From positions 820,981 through 884,980 of the forward strand of contig NZ_JBDZDS010000001.1 of the NCBI RefSeq assembly GCF_040045035.1: DNA of 64,000 nt, written 5' to 3'. This stretch comes from Pseudaminobacter sp040045035 (GTDB lineage Bacteria; Pseudomonadota; Alphaproteobacteria; Rhizobiales; Rhizobiaceae). A program made the position numbers and the translations under genes. Of the stretch, positions 54,953 to 63,737 are shown piece after piece; position 1 is the first letter of the stretch; every line of letters starts with the position of its first letter. The notes under the pieces were generated by a model that was not told the origin of the DNA, searched no databases, and saw nothing but the letters and a program-made list of their open reading frames with translations.

Positions 54953-55008
54953 TCTCAGGCCTTTCCGCAACAACTAAAGTTACGCGATCTTGACTTTCGT
55001 CCTTTTCC

Positions 55009-55025
55009 GTAACATGCATTGTTAC
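55009..55025. promoter_or_regulatory. Palindromic operator between Rrf2 regulator and hydrolase
   Basis: GTAACATGCATTGTTAC: perfect six-base arms around a five-base centre, 19 bases before the hydrolase ATG and 57 bases from the regulator ATG. Position suits repression of the hydrolase and autoregulation by the Rrf2 protein. Confidence 0.65.
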
Positions 55026-55043
55026 ACATGGAAAGGAACATCC

Positions 55044-56120
55044 ATGCGGCGTCGCCAATTTCTGTTCGCTGCGGCGGCTTTGGCCCTTTCCGCCCCACAG
55101 GTCGGCGCCTTTCCTCAGGAGACCGTCATGAACGAAAAGATTATCCAGACGCGGACGCTCGCCATGAGCGTCCTAGACGAGGGGGCTGGCCCTCTGGTGT
55201 TGCTCTGCCACGGCTTTCCGGAAACGAAACAGGCATGGCGACACCAGATCGCCGCTCTCGCAGCGGCGGGCTACCGCGCCGTCGCGCCGGACATGCGAGG
55301 CTACGGCAAGACGGATGTCCCGGCACATGTCGACCAATATACGGTCTATCACGGCGTCGGCGACATGATTGCGCTCCTGGACACCTTGGGCGAGGAAAGG
55401 GCCGTCATTGTCGGGCATGACTGGGGAGCCACGATCGCCTGGCAGGCAGCACTGCTCCGCCCCGACCGATTTCGGGCTGTCGCAGCGCTAAGCGTGCCGA
55501 TGATGGGCCAGCCTCCGGTGCCGCCGACGAAACTCTTCCCCCAGACCGACGCGGCGCTGTTCTACGCCCTGTACTTCCAGGCACCCGGGGTCGCGGAGGC
55601 CGAGTTCGAGGCCGACCCGCGCCGCACGCTGCGGAAACTGCTCTTTGCCGCCAGCGGCGAGGCGGGACAGCGGAAGCCCGGAGACGGAACGCCCAATCCT
55701 TTCGGCATGGTCAACCGCAGCACAGGATTGCTGGCGAGCCTGCCCGATCCGGCAGCGCTGCCCGGCTGGCTCCCGGCGGCAGACTTCGATCGCCTCGTGG
55801 ATGCCTTCCGGATGTCGGGCTTCAGCGGCGGCCTGAACTATTACCGCAATTTGGATCGAAACTGGGAGCTTCAACAGGCCATGGCCGGGGCGAAGATCGC
55901 CATTCCGGCCCTGTTCTTGATCGGCGAGCGCGACACCGGCCTGGAAATTCCCGGCATGGACCAGATCATCGCGGCCATGCCCAGCCTTGTTCCGCACCTG
56001 CGCGGAACGCACATCCTGCCTGGCGCGGGGCACTGGCTGCCGCAGGAGCGGCCGTCGGAGGTTTCCGAGATCATCACGGAGTTCTTGGGCCAACTCGGAA
56101 ACGGCGAGGGGCTGCGATAG
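55044..56120 (+). CDS. Exported alpha/beta hydrolase, epoxide-hydrolase-like
   Basis: 358 aa. The N-terminus MRRRQFLFAAAALALSAPQV is a signal peptide with an RR start that may be Tat-dependent. HGFPE (56-60) forms the oxyanion hole and the nucleophile is Asp126 in GHDWGATIAWQ; GAGHWLPQE gives the catalytic His. Asp nucleophile and HGFPE are typical of epoxide hydrolases and haloalkane dehalogenases. AAAGGAA precedes the ATG. Divergent Rrf2 regulation suggests induction by a reactive compound. Confidence 0.87.
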   Translation: MRRRQFLFAAAALALSAPQVGAFPQETVMNEKIIQTRTLAMSVLDEGAGPLVLLCHGFPETKQAWRHQIAALAAAGYRAVAPDMRGYGKTDVPAHVDQYTVYHGVGDMIALLDTLGEERAVIVGHDWGATIAWQAALLRPDRFRAVAALSVPMMGQPPVPPTKLFPQTDAALFYALYFQAPGVAEAEFEADPRRTLRKLLFAASGEAGQRKPGDGTPNPFGMVNRSTGLLASLPDPAALPGWLPAADFDRLVDAFRMSGFSGGLNYYRNLDRNWELQQAMAGAKIAIPALFLIGERDTGLEIPGMDQIIAAMPSLVPHLRGTHILPGAGHWLPQERPSEVSEIITEFLGQLGNGEGLR

Positions 56121-56316
56121 CCTCCGGCACGGCAGTGGGATTTTTCAAGAAATAGGCGCTGCGGTTCACTATTGTCCGCCGCGCCAAGCGGTCAAGGATC
56201 ATGAGTCTCGCGTCCAGACATCCGAGACGATGATCGATATCGCAACCACTCGCCTCATGCTCAATCGGCTCGCTAGACGTTAATTCTCGAACGCCCTCTG
56301 CAGGCTTCAAAGAACC

Positions 56317-56340
56317 GCCGGGCCGTCAAGGTGGCCCGGC
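56317..56340. terminator. Hairpin between convergent genes
   Basis: GCCGGGCC (56317-56324) and GGCCCGGC (56333-56340) with an eight-base loop, 22 bases past the stop of the Tim44-domain gene on the minus strand. On that strand a short TTCTTT follows, giving a weak intrinsic terminator. Confidence 0.55.
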
Positions 56341-56362
56341 AAATCCGGAAAGGGGAGGGCGG

Positions 56363-57343
56363 TCAGTTGGGCTGCTGGATGGCGGAGAGCTTCCAGTCGC
56401 CGCCGTTCTCGCGCACGAAGGTCCAGATCTCAGTGGTCTGGCTGGGCGCATCGGCGTCGCCTTCGACGATCTTGCCGGTGGCGCGGTCGCGCATCACGTC
56501 CAGCGCCTCGTAGCGCAGCGCCGCCGTCGCGTAATCGCGCGCACCTTCGCTCCAACTTTCGGCAATGTCGGCTTCCAGAAGCTTGACGTCGCTAACCTCG
56601 TTGTGCAGGCCCCTATGGGCATTTTGCGCCAGCTCTTCCGACAGGTAAGAGACCATTTCCGGGGTCACAAGCTGGCGCAGCGCGTCATGGTCCTCACGGG
56701 CAAAGGCGTTTTGCACTTCGCTCAGTAGAGCCTCGAAGCGGCTGAGATCGGCCTGTTCGAGAGCCAAACCGGATGAGAGCGGCTGAGACCGGGGAGCGTC
56801 GGCCGGGCTGCCAAAGCTGGGAATGGTGAAGCCGCCGGCCTTGCCCATGCCCGAATGCGCTTCGGAGCCGGTGTCACGGGGTGCGTTTCCGGCGCCGGCC
56901 ATGGCCGGTTGCTGCGTCTTTTGACCGCGGAAGAAGCGCAGCGCCAGCATGACGACGGCGGCGATCAGCAGACCTTGCAGCAAGAGGCCGAGGAAGCCGG
57001 CCAGACCGCCGAGGCCCTGTCCGAGCAGCAGACCAATGAGGCCACCAAGCAACAGGCCGCGCAGCAGCGAGCCGCCGAGCCCATTCATGAAGCCCGACCT
57101 TTGCTGGGCGGCGGATGGCTGGCGGGCGGCGTTGGGAGCGGTGTTCGGCGTCATTGACCGCTTCACCGGCGCAGCCTGGCTCGGCGCGGTACGGGTGGCT
57201 GGCACGTTCTGATGAGTGCGGGCGCCGCGGCTGCCGAAACTGCCGCCGCGCCGTGCCTCGGCATAGTCCAGCGAGACCATGGAGAAGGCCACGATCAGGC
57301 CCGTGAACATGGCAAGGATCTTGGCGCGACGTGACCTGGACAT
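56363..57343 (-). CDS. Tim44-like domain membrane protein
   Basis: 326 aa. A first hydrophobic segment (AKILAMFTGLIVAFSMVSL) is followed by an Arg/Ala/Pro-rich linker, a very Leu/Gly-rich double membrane stretch (LLRGLLLGGLIGLLLGQGLG) near 110-165, and a C-terminal Tim44-like domain (~220-326) starting LSRFEALLSEVQNAFAREDH. Bacterial Tim44-domain proteins of this layout are inner-membrane proteins of uncertain role, possibly in lipid or protein transfer. ATG 57343 has GGGAGAG. Single gene. Confidence 0.85.
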   Translation of the reverse strand: MSRSRRAKILAMFTGLIVAFSMVSLDYAEARRGGSFGSRGARTHQNVPATRTAPSQAAPVKRSMTPNTAPNAARQPSAAQQRSGFMNGLGGSLLRGLLLGGLIGLLLGQGLGGLAGFLGLLLQGLLIAAVVMLALRFFRGQKTQQPAMAGAGNAPRDTGSEAHSGMGKAGGFTIPSFGSPADAPRSQPLSSGLALEQADLSRFEALLSEVQNAFAREDHDALRQLVTPEMVSYLSEELAQNAHRGLHNEVSDVKLLEADIAESWSEGARDYATAALRYEALDVMRDRATGKIVEGDADAPSQTTEIWTFVRENGGDWKLSAIQQPN

Positions 57344-57538
57344 AACTGGTCTCTCCCGGATGCGTGCGGTCGCCCCCAGGCTCGGCGTCACGCCATGGCG
57401 GCGTTGACGAGCGGATGCGGTGGCTGCCCGGAATGGCCCGGACGGTGGCTCATGTAGAAGCCGGGAAGTCGGCGCACAAGACCCGAGGCGCAGTCTTCCC
57501 ACTTTATGTCTGGCAGGGCAGGCCGTGCCTTTGCCCGT

Positions 57539-57900
57539 TCAGGCCGGATGCTGCCGGACGCTCAGTCCGCCATCCACGGCAGGCAGGTGGCATTCATGAA
57601 CGGGCATTCGTGGGAGACTCGCTGAATGTCTGTTGCTGCGATCCGGACGCCAGAAGCTGCCGGTCCGGTAACGTGCCCCAAAACCTGCCAGTCAGCTACG
57701 CGCCCGATATGGGCCATAGAGGCAATTCTTGCCTCCGCCCGGAAGCAGACATCGCGGGTGACCATACTGGCCGGCTGCGATACAGGTCCGCCCGCTTGGC
57801 AGCGATCGCTGTCACCAGCAGAACACGTCCCCAATGGCGCTCGCGCATGCCAGGCAGAGCTGCGCCAATGCGTCCGACCCTTTGACGACCTTCGGCGTAT
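57539..57900 (-). pseudogene. Relic of an SDR gene
   Basis: Two recognisable SDR pieces lie on the minus strand in different frames. Near 57900-57800 reads IGAALPGMRERHWGRVLLVT, almost the same as AAIPGMRERNWGRILLVTS in the intact SDR at 41.8 kb. At 57539-57600 reads HLPAVDGGLSVRQHPA and stop, an SDR C-terminus. The sequence between has lost a continuous frame. The rest of 57344-58012 holds no intact gene. Confidence 0.6.
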
Positions 57901-58012
57901 GCAAAACGCCCCCCCGCAGGTGAGACGGGTCTTCGACGCCTCGGCACTCGATACGGATCTTGGAAATGGAGTAGTCTACCTCTGCTTGCGTCGATTTCGG
58001 CTGGCGGAACAA

Positions 58013-59209
58013 ATGCGATTCCAACCCGCAAGTTATCTGTTTGCGGCGCGTGCCCTGCGTGACTTCGGTGACGCCTTCGTGGCGGTGTTGTTGCCGGTCT
58101 ATCTGCTCGCTCTCGGCTTCACGCCGCTGCAAGTCGGGGTTGTTGCGACCGCATCGCTTCTGGGATCGGCATCGCTCACCATTGGCATTGGTTTCCTCGG
58201 CGCGCGCCACGATCATCGCCGGCTTTTGCTTGCCGCCGCCGGCCTGATGTGTGCAACCGGCGCGGCGTTCGTTTTCCTTCATGATTATGCGCTGCTTTTG
58301 CTCGTTGCGTTCGCCGGCACGATCAACCCATCCGCCGGCAGCGTCAGCATTTTTGTGCCATTGGAACACGCCGTGCTCGCGCGCGAAGTTGCAGCCTCTG
58401 CCCGCACCAGGATGTTCGCACGCTACAGCTTCGTGGGAGCCATCGCCGCGGCGTTTGGTGGCCTTGCAGCGGCAATTCCGGATCATCTGGCGATGTTCGG
58501 TCTCGATCGCCTCGGCGGCATAAGGGTCATGTTCGTCCTTTATGCGTTGCTGGGCGTGCTGGGAGGCAGCCTTTACGCTCGCATCCCCGCGCGTGAAACA
58601 GTCCCGAAAACCAAGCCAACGGCCGCGCTTGGGCCCTCTCGTCACGTTGTCTTCAAGCTGGCAGCACTGTTCAGCCTCGACGCGTTCGCCGGTGGCTTCG
58701 TCGTTCAGTCCCTGCTGGCTTTGTGGCTGTTCGAGCGGTTCAACCTGTCGCTCTCCCAGGCGGCCACGTTCTTCTTCTGGTCCGGCCTGCTCTCGGCGGC
58801 CTCCTATCTGGTCGCCGCACGGCTATCGCGACGCATAGGGCTCATCAACACGATGGTGTTTACGCACATCCCATCCAGCGTCGCCTTGATGCTGGCCGCT
58901 GTTGCACCGACGTTGCCTGTGGCGCTCGCTTTGCTGCTGCTACGGGCAGCGTTGTCGCAGATGGATGTGCCGACGCGCTCGTCCTATGTCATGGCGGTCG
59001 TGACCGAGCCCGAGCGTGCCGCCGCAGCCAGCTTTACGTCGGTGCCCCGCAGTCTCGCCGCGGCGATCAGTCCGACATTTGCAGGGCTGCTATTTGCCGC
59101 CTCCCTCCAAGCGTGGCCGCTCTTCATCTGTGGAGCGCTGAAGATCAGCTACGATCTGTTGGTCCTGGCTCAGTTTCGTCACGTCAAGCCACCTGAAGAG
59201 CAGACTTAG
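58013..59209 (+). CDS. MFS transporter
   Basis: 398 aa with twelve predicted membrane segments of the major facilitator fold. The loop between helices 2 and 3 is LGARHDHRRLLLAAAG and the second half repeats this as SRRIGLINTMV. Late motif LSQMDVPTRSSYVMAVV recalls multidrug or metabolite exporters. ATG 58013 with GGCGGA upstream is favoured; an extended upstream frame crosses the SDR relic and is not coding. Substrate unknown. Confidence 0.87.
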   Translation: MRFQPASYLFAARALRDFGDAFVAVLLPVYLLALGFTPLQVGVVATASLLGSASLTIGIGFLGARHDHRRLLLAAAGLMCATGAAFVFLHDYALLLLVAFAGTINPSAGSVSIFVPLEHAVLAREVAASARTRMFARYSFVGAIAAAFGGLAAAIPDHLAMFGLDRLGGIRVMFVLYALLGVLGGSLYARIPARETVPKTKPTAALGPSRHVVFKLAALFSLDAFAGGFVVQSLLALWLFERFNLSLSQAATFFFWSGLLSAASYLVAARLSRRIGLINTMVFTHIPSSVALMLAAVAPTLPVALALLLLRAALSQMDVPTRSSYVMAVVTEPERAAAASFTSVPRSLAAAISPTFAGLLFAASLQAWPLFICGALKISYDLLVLAQFRHVKPPEEQT

Positions 59210-59257
59210 CTCGAGGCAGGGTCGAACAGGCGGCTTAAAAAAATCTGGGATTGTTCG

Positions 59258-59282
59258 GGAACTTTTACCCCCTTCCGGTGTT
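59258..59282 (+). promoter_or_regulatory. EcfG-like promoter (one mismatch)
   Basis: GGAAC at 59258-59262, a 16-base spacer, then TGTT at 59279-59282 where the consensus is CGTT. It lies 130 bases before the ATG of the small secreted protein at 59412. Confidence 0.45.
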
Positions 59283-59411
59283 CTTCCCAGTTAACGGTCA
59301 AGTCCCAGCCCCACATCGATGGTCCGGGTTTGAAGGCGTGACGCGCCTCGAAGCGACGACTCAAATTTGACCGTTTTCGATCTGCAACACAGCTTTGGAA
59401 GGAGCGAAGAG

Positions 59412-59741
59412 ATGAAACACCTATTCGTCTCTCTCACCGCCGGCCTATGCTTGGTACTTCTGCCAACCGGGGCCGCATTTGCTACGGGCCAACCCGGCGC
59501 TGGCGCGGGCTTGGCGTGCACGGTTAGTACCGCTGCCCTCGACACCCCCGGCAACGCGGCTAACGCGGGTAACCCGGCAGGCACCAATGGTTCGCCGTTC
59601 AACCAGTCAGTAACGAAGGGATATGCCGGAAACCCAGGCAACCCAACTACAACGAACGGGCAAGCAAGTGCCAATGCGGTTTCCCAGTACGACGTTGCTT
59701 GCCGGAACGCCACGACAAGGGAGATGAAGCAGATGCCATAG
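59412..59741 (+). CDS. Small secreted Asn/Gly/Ala-rich protein
   Basis: 109 aa. Signal peptide MKHLFVSLTAGLCLVLLPTG with cleavage near AFA. The mature part has low complexity with related units AGNPAGTNGSPFN and AGNPGNPTTTNGQ, two Cys that could pair, and ends MKQMP. Similar small proteins are common in rhizobia as hypotheticals. AAGGAG precedes ATG 59412. The EcfG-like promoter suggests stress expression. Function unknown. Confidence 0.75.
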   Translation: MKHLFVSLTAGLCLVLLPTGAAFATGQPGAGAGLACTVSTAALDTPGNAANAGNPAGTNGSPFNQSVTKGYAGNPGNPTTTNGQASANAVSQYDVACRNATTREMKQMP

Positions 59742-59762
59742 TAGGCGCATCTGCGCCTACTA
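59739..59762 (+). terminator. Hairpin overlapping the stop codon of the small secreted protein
   Basis: TAGTAGGCGCA (59739-59749) and TGCGCCTACTA (59752-59762) form a perfect stem whose first three bases are the TAG stop. No T-run follows, so it may cap the mRNA 3' end or terminate weakly. Confidence 0.6.
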
Positions 59763-59861
59763 AAACACGTGATCGGTTTGAATCGACCGACTCGTTCCGG
59801 CGTGCAGGGTTATTTGGAGTTTTGGGCAAAACGCCGGACACTGGAATAGAATGACAGTTGC

Positions 59862-61202
59862 ATGCGTCTCGTCGTTGTGGCCGGCTTCCTTTGTGCGGTG
59901 GCGGTCGGCTTAGGCTACACCTACAGTCAAGAGCGCACGATCCCGATCTTCCTCACAGCCCCGGTCGAGCGCGGTCACATTTCTACTCTGGTGAAGGCAA
60001 ATGGGACCGTCGAGGCCGCCGCGAGCGTTGACGTCAGCTCACAACTGTCCGGCCAGATTGCGGCGGTGTTCGTCAATTTCAATGATGCTGTAAAGGCTGG
60101 TCAGCCGATCGCCCAGATCGATCCGGAGATCTTTGTCGCCCGGGTCAATGAGGGGAAGGCCGCCCTGGGCGTGGCAAGGGCTGCCGCCCAAACCGCAAGG
60201 GCGGCGCTGGAAAGAGCGAAGGTCGCGGTGACGAATGCGCAGACCGCCAAGGAATTGGCGGAGGCTCAATCGGCGGCAATCAAGTCCAGGCAGGATGAAG
60301 CGGAGCGAGATCTCGTGCGAAAGGTTCAATTGGCACGCACCGGCAGCGGGACCGAGCGCGACCTAAGCCAGGCCAGAGCTATGCGTGACTCAGGGGCCGC
60401 CGACCTGCGCGCCTCCGTGGATCAGGTTCAGATGAAGGCGGAGGCCATTGCGATGGCCGAAGCAGAAAAGCTGATGGCCGAGGCCGAAATCGAGAATGCT
60501 CAGGCTGTTGTCGAACAGAGGCAGGCGACTCTGGACCAGGCGCGACTTGATCTGGATCGCACCGTACTGCGCGCTCCGATTAACGGGATCATCATCAGCC
60601 GGGATGTCAATCCAGGACAGACGGTCGCCGTCAGCCTGGAAGCCAAAACACTGTTCAAGATCGCGAACGATCTGCGACAGATGGAGGTCCACGGAAAGAT
60701 CGATGAGGCCGATATTGGACAACTGCATATTGGCCAGGCGGTCCTGTTCAGAGTGGACGCCTACCCCGATCGAACCTTCGACGGGCGGATTCTGCAGATC
60801 CGCAAGGCGCCCGAGGTCGTGCAAAACGTCGTGACTTATACCACCATCGTTTCCGCCCCCAATCCGGACCTTCTGTTGATGCCGGGAATGACTGCGCAGC
60901 TTCAAATCGTTGTCAGTGATACCGGCGAGATCCTCAAAATTCCCAGCCAAGCGCTGCGCTTCCGGCCGAGCGGCGCCGAATCCCCGCCCGGTCACCTGAG
61001 CACCTCCTCTGGGGCGGCTGCGACGGTGTGGGTGGTCGGCGGTGACGGGCAACCAAGCCCGATCGCCGTCAAGCTCGGGGCGAGCGACGACAGCGGCGCA
61101 GAGCTGCTTGAGGGACCGCTTACAGTGGGCCAGCAAGTAATCGTCGGGGTTGCCAATTCACAGAGCCAGAAGGGCTACTTCGGCATTCGCCTGGGTTTTT
61201 GA
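59862..61202 (+). CDS. MacA-like periplasmic adaptor (HlyD family)
   Basis: 446 aa membrane-fusion protein. One N-terminal anchor (MRLVVVAGFLCAVAVGLGYT), a lipoyl half-motif (VSSQLSGQIAAVFVNFNDAV), an Ala/Glu-rich coiled coil (~90-230), the second lipoyl half (LRAPINGIIISRDVNPGQTV) and beta-barrel and membrane-proximal domains. It would link the MacB-like inner-membrane pump to an outer-membrane channel; no TolC-type gene is adjacent. First of three overlapping or abutting genes. Confidence 0.9.
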   Translation: MRLVVVAGFLCAVAVGLGYTYSQERTIPIFLTAPVERGHISTLVKANGTVEAAASVDVSSQLSGQIAAVFVNFNDAVKAGQPIAQIDPEIFVARVNEGKAALGVARAAAQTARAALERAKVAVTNAQTAKELAEAQSAAIKSRQDEAERDLVRKVQLARTGSGTERDLSQARAMRDSGAADLRASVDQVQMKAEAIAMAEAEKLMAEAEIENAQAVVEQRQATLDQARLDLDRTVLRAPINGIIISRDVNPGQTVAVSLEAKTLFKIANDLRQMEVHGKIDEADIGQLHIGQAVLFRVDAYPDRTFDGRILQIRKAPEVVQNVVTYTTIVSAPNPDLLLMPGMTAQLQIVVSDTGEILKIPSQALRFRPSGAESPPGHLSTSSGAAATVWVVGGDGQPSPIAVKLGASDDSGAELLEGPLTVGQQVIVGVANSQSQKGYFGIRLGF

Positions 61203-61203
61203 G

Positions 61204-61920
61204 ATGCAACCCCTCCTCCAGACCGTAGGAATCTCAAAATCCTACCCTTCCGGCGAGACCATCATTCGGGCGGTATCCGGCGTGTCGCTGTTGATCAACC
61301 ACGGCGAATTTGTTGCGATCCGCGGCCGCTCGGGTTCGGGCAAGTCGACCTTGCTGAACCTCCTGGGTCTTTTGGAGCGGCCGGATTCCGGCGAATATTC
61401 GCTGCAGGGTCAGGCGGTTGCAGAGCTTAGCGAGGACAAGCGCGCCGCCCTCAGGCGCCAAGCCATCGGCTTCATATTCCAATTGCCGGTCCTACTGCCG
61501 CGAGCAACCGCGCTGGAAAATGTCGAACTGCCGCTCATCTATGCGGGTGTTCCTCGCTCAAAGCGGCGTCGCAGGGCCAAGGATGCGCTTGACCGCGTAG
61601 GCCTTGCCAACCGCGGTCACCATTGGCCGAGTCAACTCTCGGGAGGAGAGCAGCAGCGGGTCGTCATTGCCCGGGCAATCGTGAATGATCCTGTTCTGAT
61701 CCTGGCCGACGAGCCGACGGGCGCGCTGGACAGTCGCACCAGCGACGAGATTCTGTCCCTGTTCGAGGGCCTTCACCGTGATGGTCGCACGATCATCATG
61801 GTTACGCATGCCACCAATGTCGCCGATCGGGCGCAATGCCAGATCACCTTACACGATGGACGGATTCTTAAAGTTGAAGGGACATCAGCTCAGAACTCGC
61901 TTGCGGACTTCCCGGAATGA
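61204..61920 (+). CDS. MacB-type ABC transporter ATPase
   Basis: 238-aa ATPase of the LolD/MacB group. Walker A GRSGSGKST at 41-49, signature LSGGEQQRVVIARAI near 146, Walker B ILADEPTGALD near 169, H-loop MVTHATNVADRA. ATG 61204 follows the MacA-like stop by one base; it overlaps the permease gene by four bases. In Escherichia coli MacB the ATPase and permease are fused; here they are separate. Confidence 0.92.
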   Translation: MQPLLQTVGISKSYPSGETIIRAVSGVSLLINHGEFVAIRGRSGSGKSTLLNLLGLLERPDSGEYSLQGQAVAELSEDKRAALRRQAIGFIFQLPVLLPRATALENVELPLIYAGVPRSKRRRRAKDALDRVGLANRGHHWPSQLSGGEQQRVVIARAIVNDPVLILADEPTGALDSRTSDEILSLFEGLHRDGRTIIMVTHATNVADRAQCQITLHDGRILKVEGTSAQNSLADFPE

Positions 61921-63152
61921 GCCCTTTGGAGAGCATGCGAATCGCCACTCGAGCGCTTGGCGCAAATAAACTGCGGAGCGCCTTGACCGTGCTGGGGATC
62001 GTCGTTGGCGTCGCCGCTGTGGTCTGCATGATATCGATCGGAGCGGGCGCTCAGGCGGAGGTCTCGGAGAAGATCCGCACGCTTGGTGCCAATCTCCTGC
62101 TGGTCTTGCCCGGAGCCCAGAATTCCAATGGGGCCAAGCTCCAAGCCGGAACACAGCCCACACTGACGGAAGAGGACGCGGCAGCCATTCGCCGCGAACT
62201 GGCGGACGTACAGGTGGCCGCCCCGCTGTTATCGCGCCCCATGCCCCTGGTCGCCGCAAACAAGAACTGGGTGACGCTGGTCGCCGGGATCAACGCCGAC
62301 TACCTGGTGGCGCGCGAGTGGCAAGTTGTCGACGGTCGATCCTTCACAGACGAAGAGGTCGCATCTGGAGCCAAAGTGGCCATTGTCGGGTCGGTTATTG
62401 TCGAGGAACTCTTCGACGGACGCGCCGGCGTCGGTGAAACGCTTCGGATTGGCAACGTACCGTTCACCGTGATCGGTGTGCTCGACAAAAAGGGATTGGG
62501 GGCGGCAGGCCGAAGTCAAGACGATGTCGTGTTCATTCCGCTGTTGACAGCGAAAAGCCGCGTGGTCGGGGCCGTGCGTGGCACAACCCGCGAGGCGTTG
62601 GATTTCGTCTCGGTCAAGGTGTCGGATGCGGCCGCGATGTCGGAGACGCAACAAGAGATCGAAGCGTTGCTCCGGCAACGACACCGCATTCGCGGGGATG
62701 CTCCCAGCGACTTCAGAATCGAGAATCCGGCGGATGTCCTCACTGCACGTGGGGCCGCAGTGCGGCTCCTCGGCATTCTGTTGATTGCGGTGGCATCAGT
62801 CTCGCTGGTCGTTGGCGGCATCAGTGTCATGAACATCATGCTGGTTTCTGTGACCGAACGGACCCGCGAAATAGGTTTGCGCATGGCTGTCGGGGCTAGT
62901 CGCCGCGATATCCGATGGCAGTTCCTGATCGAGGCCTTGATCCTGGCACTGCTGGGCGGGCTTGTCGGGGCGGTGCTCGGAGCGGCGGCGGCGGTTGCAA
63001 TCGCATGGGAGGCTGGCTGGCCGATCCTGATCAGCCCCTGGGCCGTTGTCCTGGCTTGTGGATTTTCGGGGCTCATTGGGATTTCATTTGGCGTCTATCC
63101 GGCCCATCGGGCCGCACGGCTCGATCCGATTGAGGCATTGCGCTTCGCTTAG
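61917..63152 (+). CDS. MacB-type ABC transporter permease (FtsX-like)
   Basis: 411 aa. Four membrane segments: one N-terminal (LTVLGIVVGVAAVVCMISIG), then a ~220-residue periplasmic MacB_PCD domain, then three at the C-terminus with VVGGISVMNIMLVSVTERTR and the coupling-helix region REIGLRMAVGASRRDIRWQF. MacB-type mechanotransmission pumps export peptides, siderophores or antibiotics from the periplasm. ATGA overlap upstream. The substrate is not predictable. Confidence 0.92.
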   Translation: MSPLESMRIATRALGANKLRSALTVLGIVVGVAAVVCMISIGAGAQAEVSEKIRTLGANLLLVLPGAQNSNGAKLQAGTQPTLTEEDAAAIRRELADVQVAAPLLSRPMPLVAANKNWVTLVAGINADYLVAREWQVVDGRSFTDEEVASGAKVAIVGSVIVEELFDGRAGVGETLRIGNVPFTVIGVLDKKGLGAAGRSQDDVVFIPLLTAKSRVVGAVRGTTREALDFVSVKVSDAAAMSETQQEIEALLRQRHRIRGDAPSDFRIENPADVLTARGAAVRLLGILLIAVASVSLVVGGISVMNIMLVSVTERTREIGLRMAVGASRRDIRWQFLIEALILALLGGLVGAVLGAAAAVAIAWEAGWPILISPWAVVLACGFSGLIGISFGVYPAHRAARLDPIEALRFA

Positions 63153-63492
63153 TCACTTGCCGGCAGTGGATGTCACGGCGGCGGCCGGAACCATCCGGCC
63201 GGTGAGCGTATTTCCTCTTACCCCTGCAAGTTGGCCAAAAGCACAATCATGACCGCGCTGGCGTCTGTGGCGATAGTCACGGTATCCGTTCTGGGAAGTC
63301 GCCTATGCTCGGCGCCCGGGAGGTTCGCGCCTCCTGCGTCCTCGGCGCGTGACAAGCTGAACGAGATCAGAGAGCGTGCTCCATCCGAACGTAGCGGCGC
63401 AGGAGGTCGCGGACCTTCACCGCAAGCTGGATCTGGTTGATTTGGAGGCCAAAACGGAAAAGGAGTGCGCTTTCTCCGACTCGCGTCGTCCC
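63153..63492. other. Low-coding region after the MacB permease
   Basis: 340 bases. A plus-strand frame from ATG 63249 (63 codons, TALASVAIVTVSVLGSRL) and a second frame with VAAQEVADLHRKLDLVDLEA near 63384-63444 both look partly protein-like, suggesting a decayed gene, but neither is continuous and no family is recognised. Confidence 0.35.
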
Positions 63493-63720
63493 TCAGTTCG
63501 ACTTCATCGCCGATACTGTTGCCCGGCTCCAGGCAAATGGCACGACCAATACGCCCAACAACGCGAACGCTGCCAACAGCGCCCATGCATCATGGCGCGA
63601 GGCACGAGTAGCGGTGCTCGATCCCAGACTTGTCGGCCATGCGCTGGAACAGCAGCGAGTTGCGCCGGTCATCATGAAGCATCGACTGTGCGAAGCGGCG
63701 AAAGACGTCGTGAACGTTCT
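63493..63720 (-). pseudogene. Fused relics: type III polyketide synthase-like piece and MFS C-terminal piece
   Basis: Minus strand 63718-63593 reads HDVFRRFAQSMLHDDRRN then SLLFQRMADKSGIEHRYS, which resembles the N-terminal region of chalcone-synthase-like type III PKS proteins, and ends at a stop. In another frame 63610-63493 reads RHDAWALLAAFALLGVLVV then PFAWSRATVSAMKSN and stop, resembling the last membrane helix and tail of a DHA2-type MFS exporter. The two overlap at the join, so a deletion has probably fused two dead genes. Family calls rest on short stretches. Confidence 0.45.
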
Positions 63721-63737
63721 TTGGCGGCTTCCCTGGC

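Noticed and set aside
57626..58012. N-terminal extension of the MFS transporter by 129 codons
   Set aside because: The upstream part overlaps the SDR relic, is not hydrophobic and has no motif, while ATG 58013 has a ribosome site and starts just before the first membrane helix.
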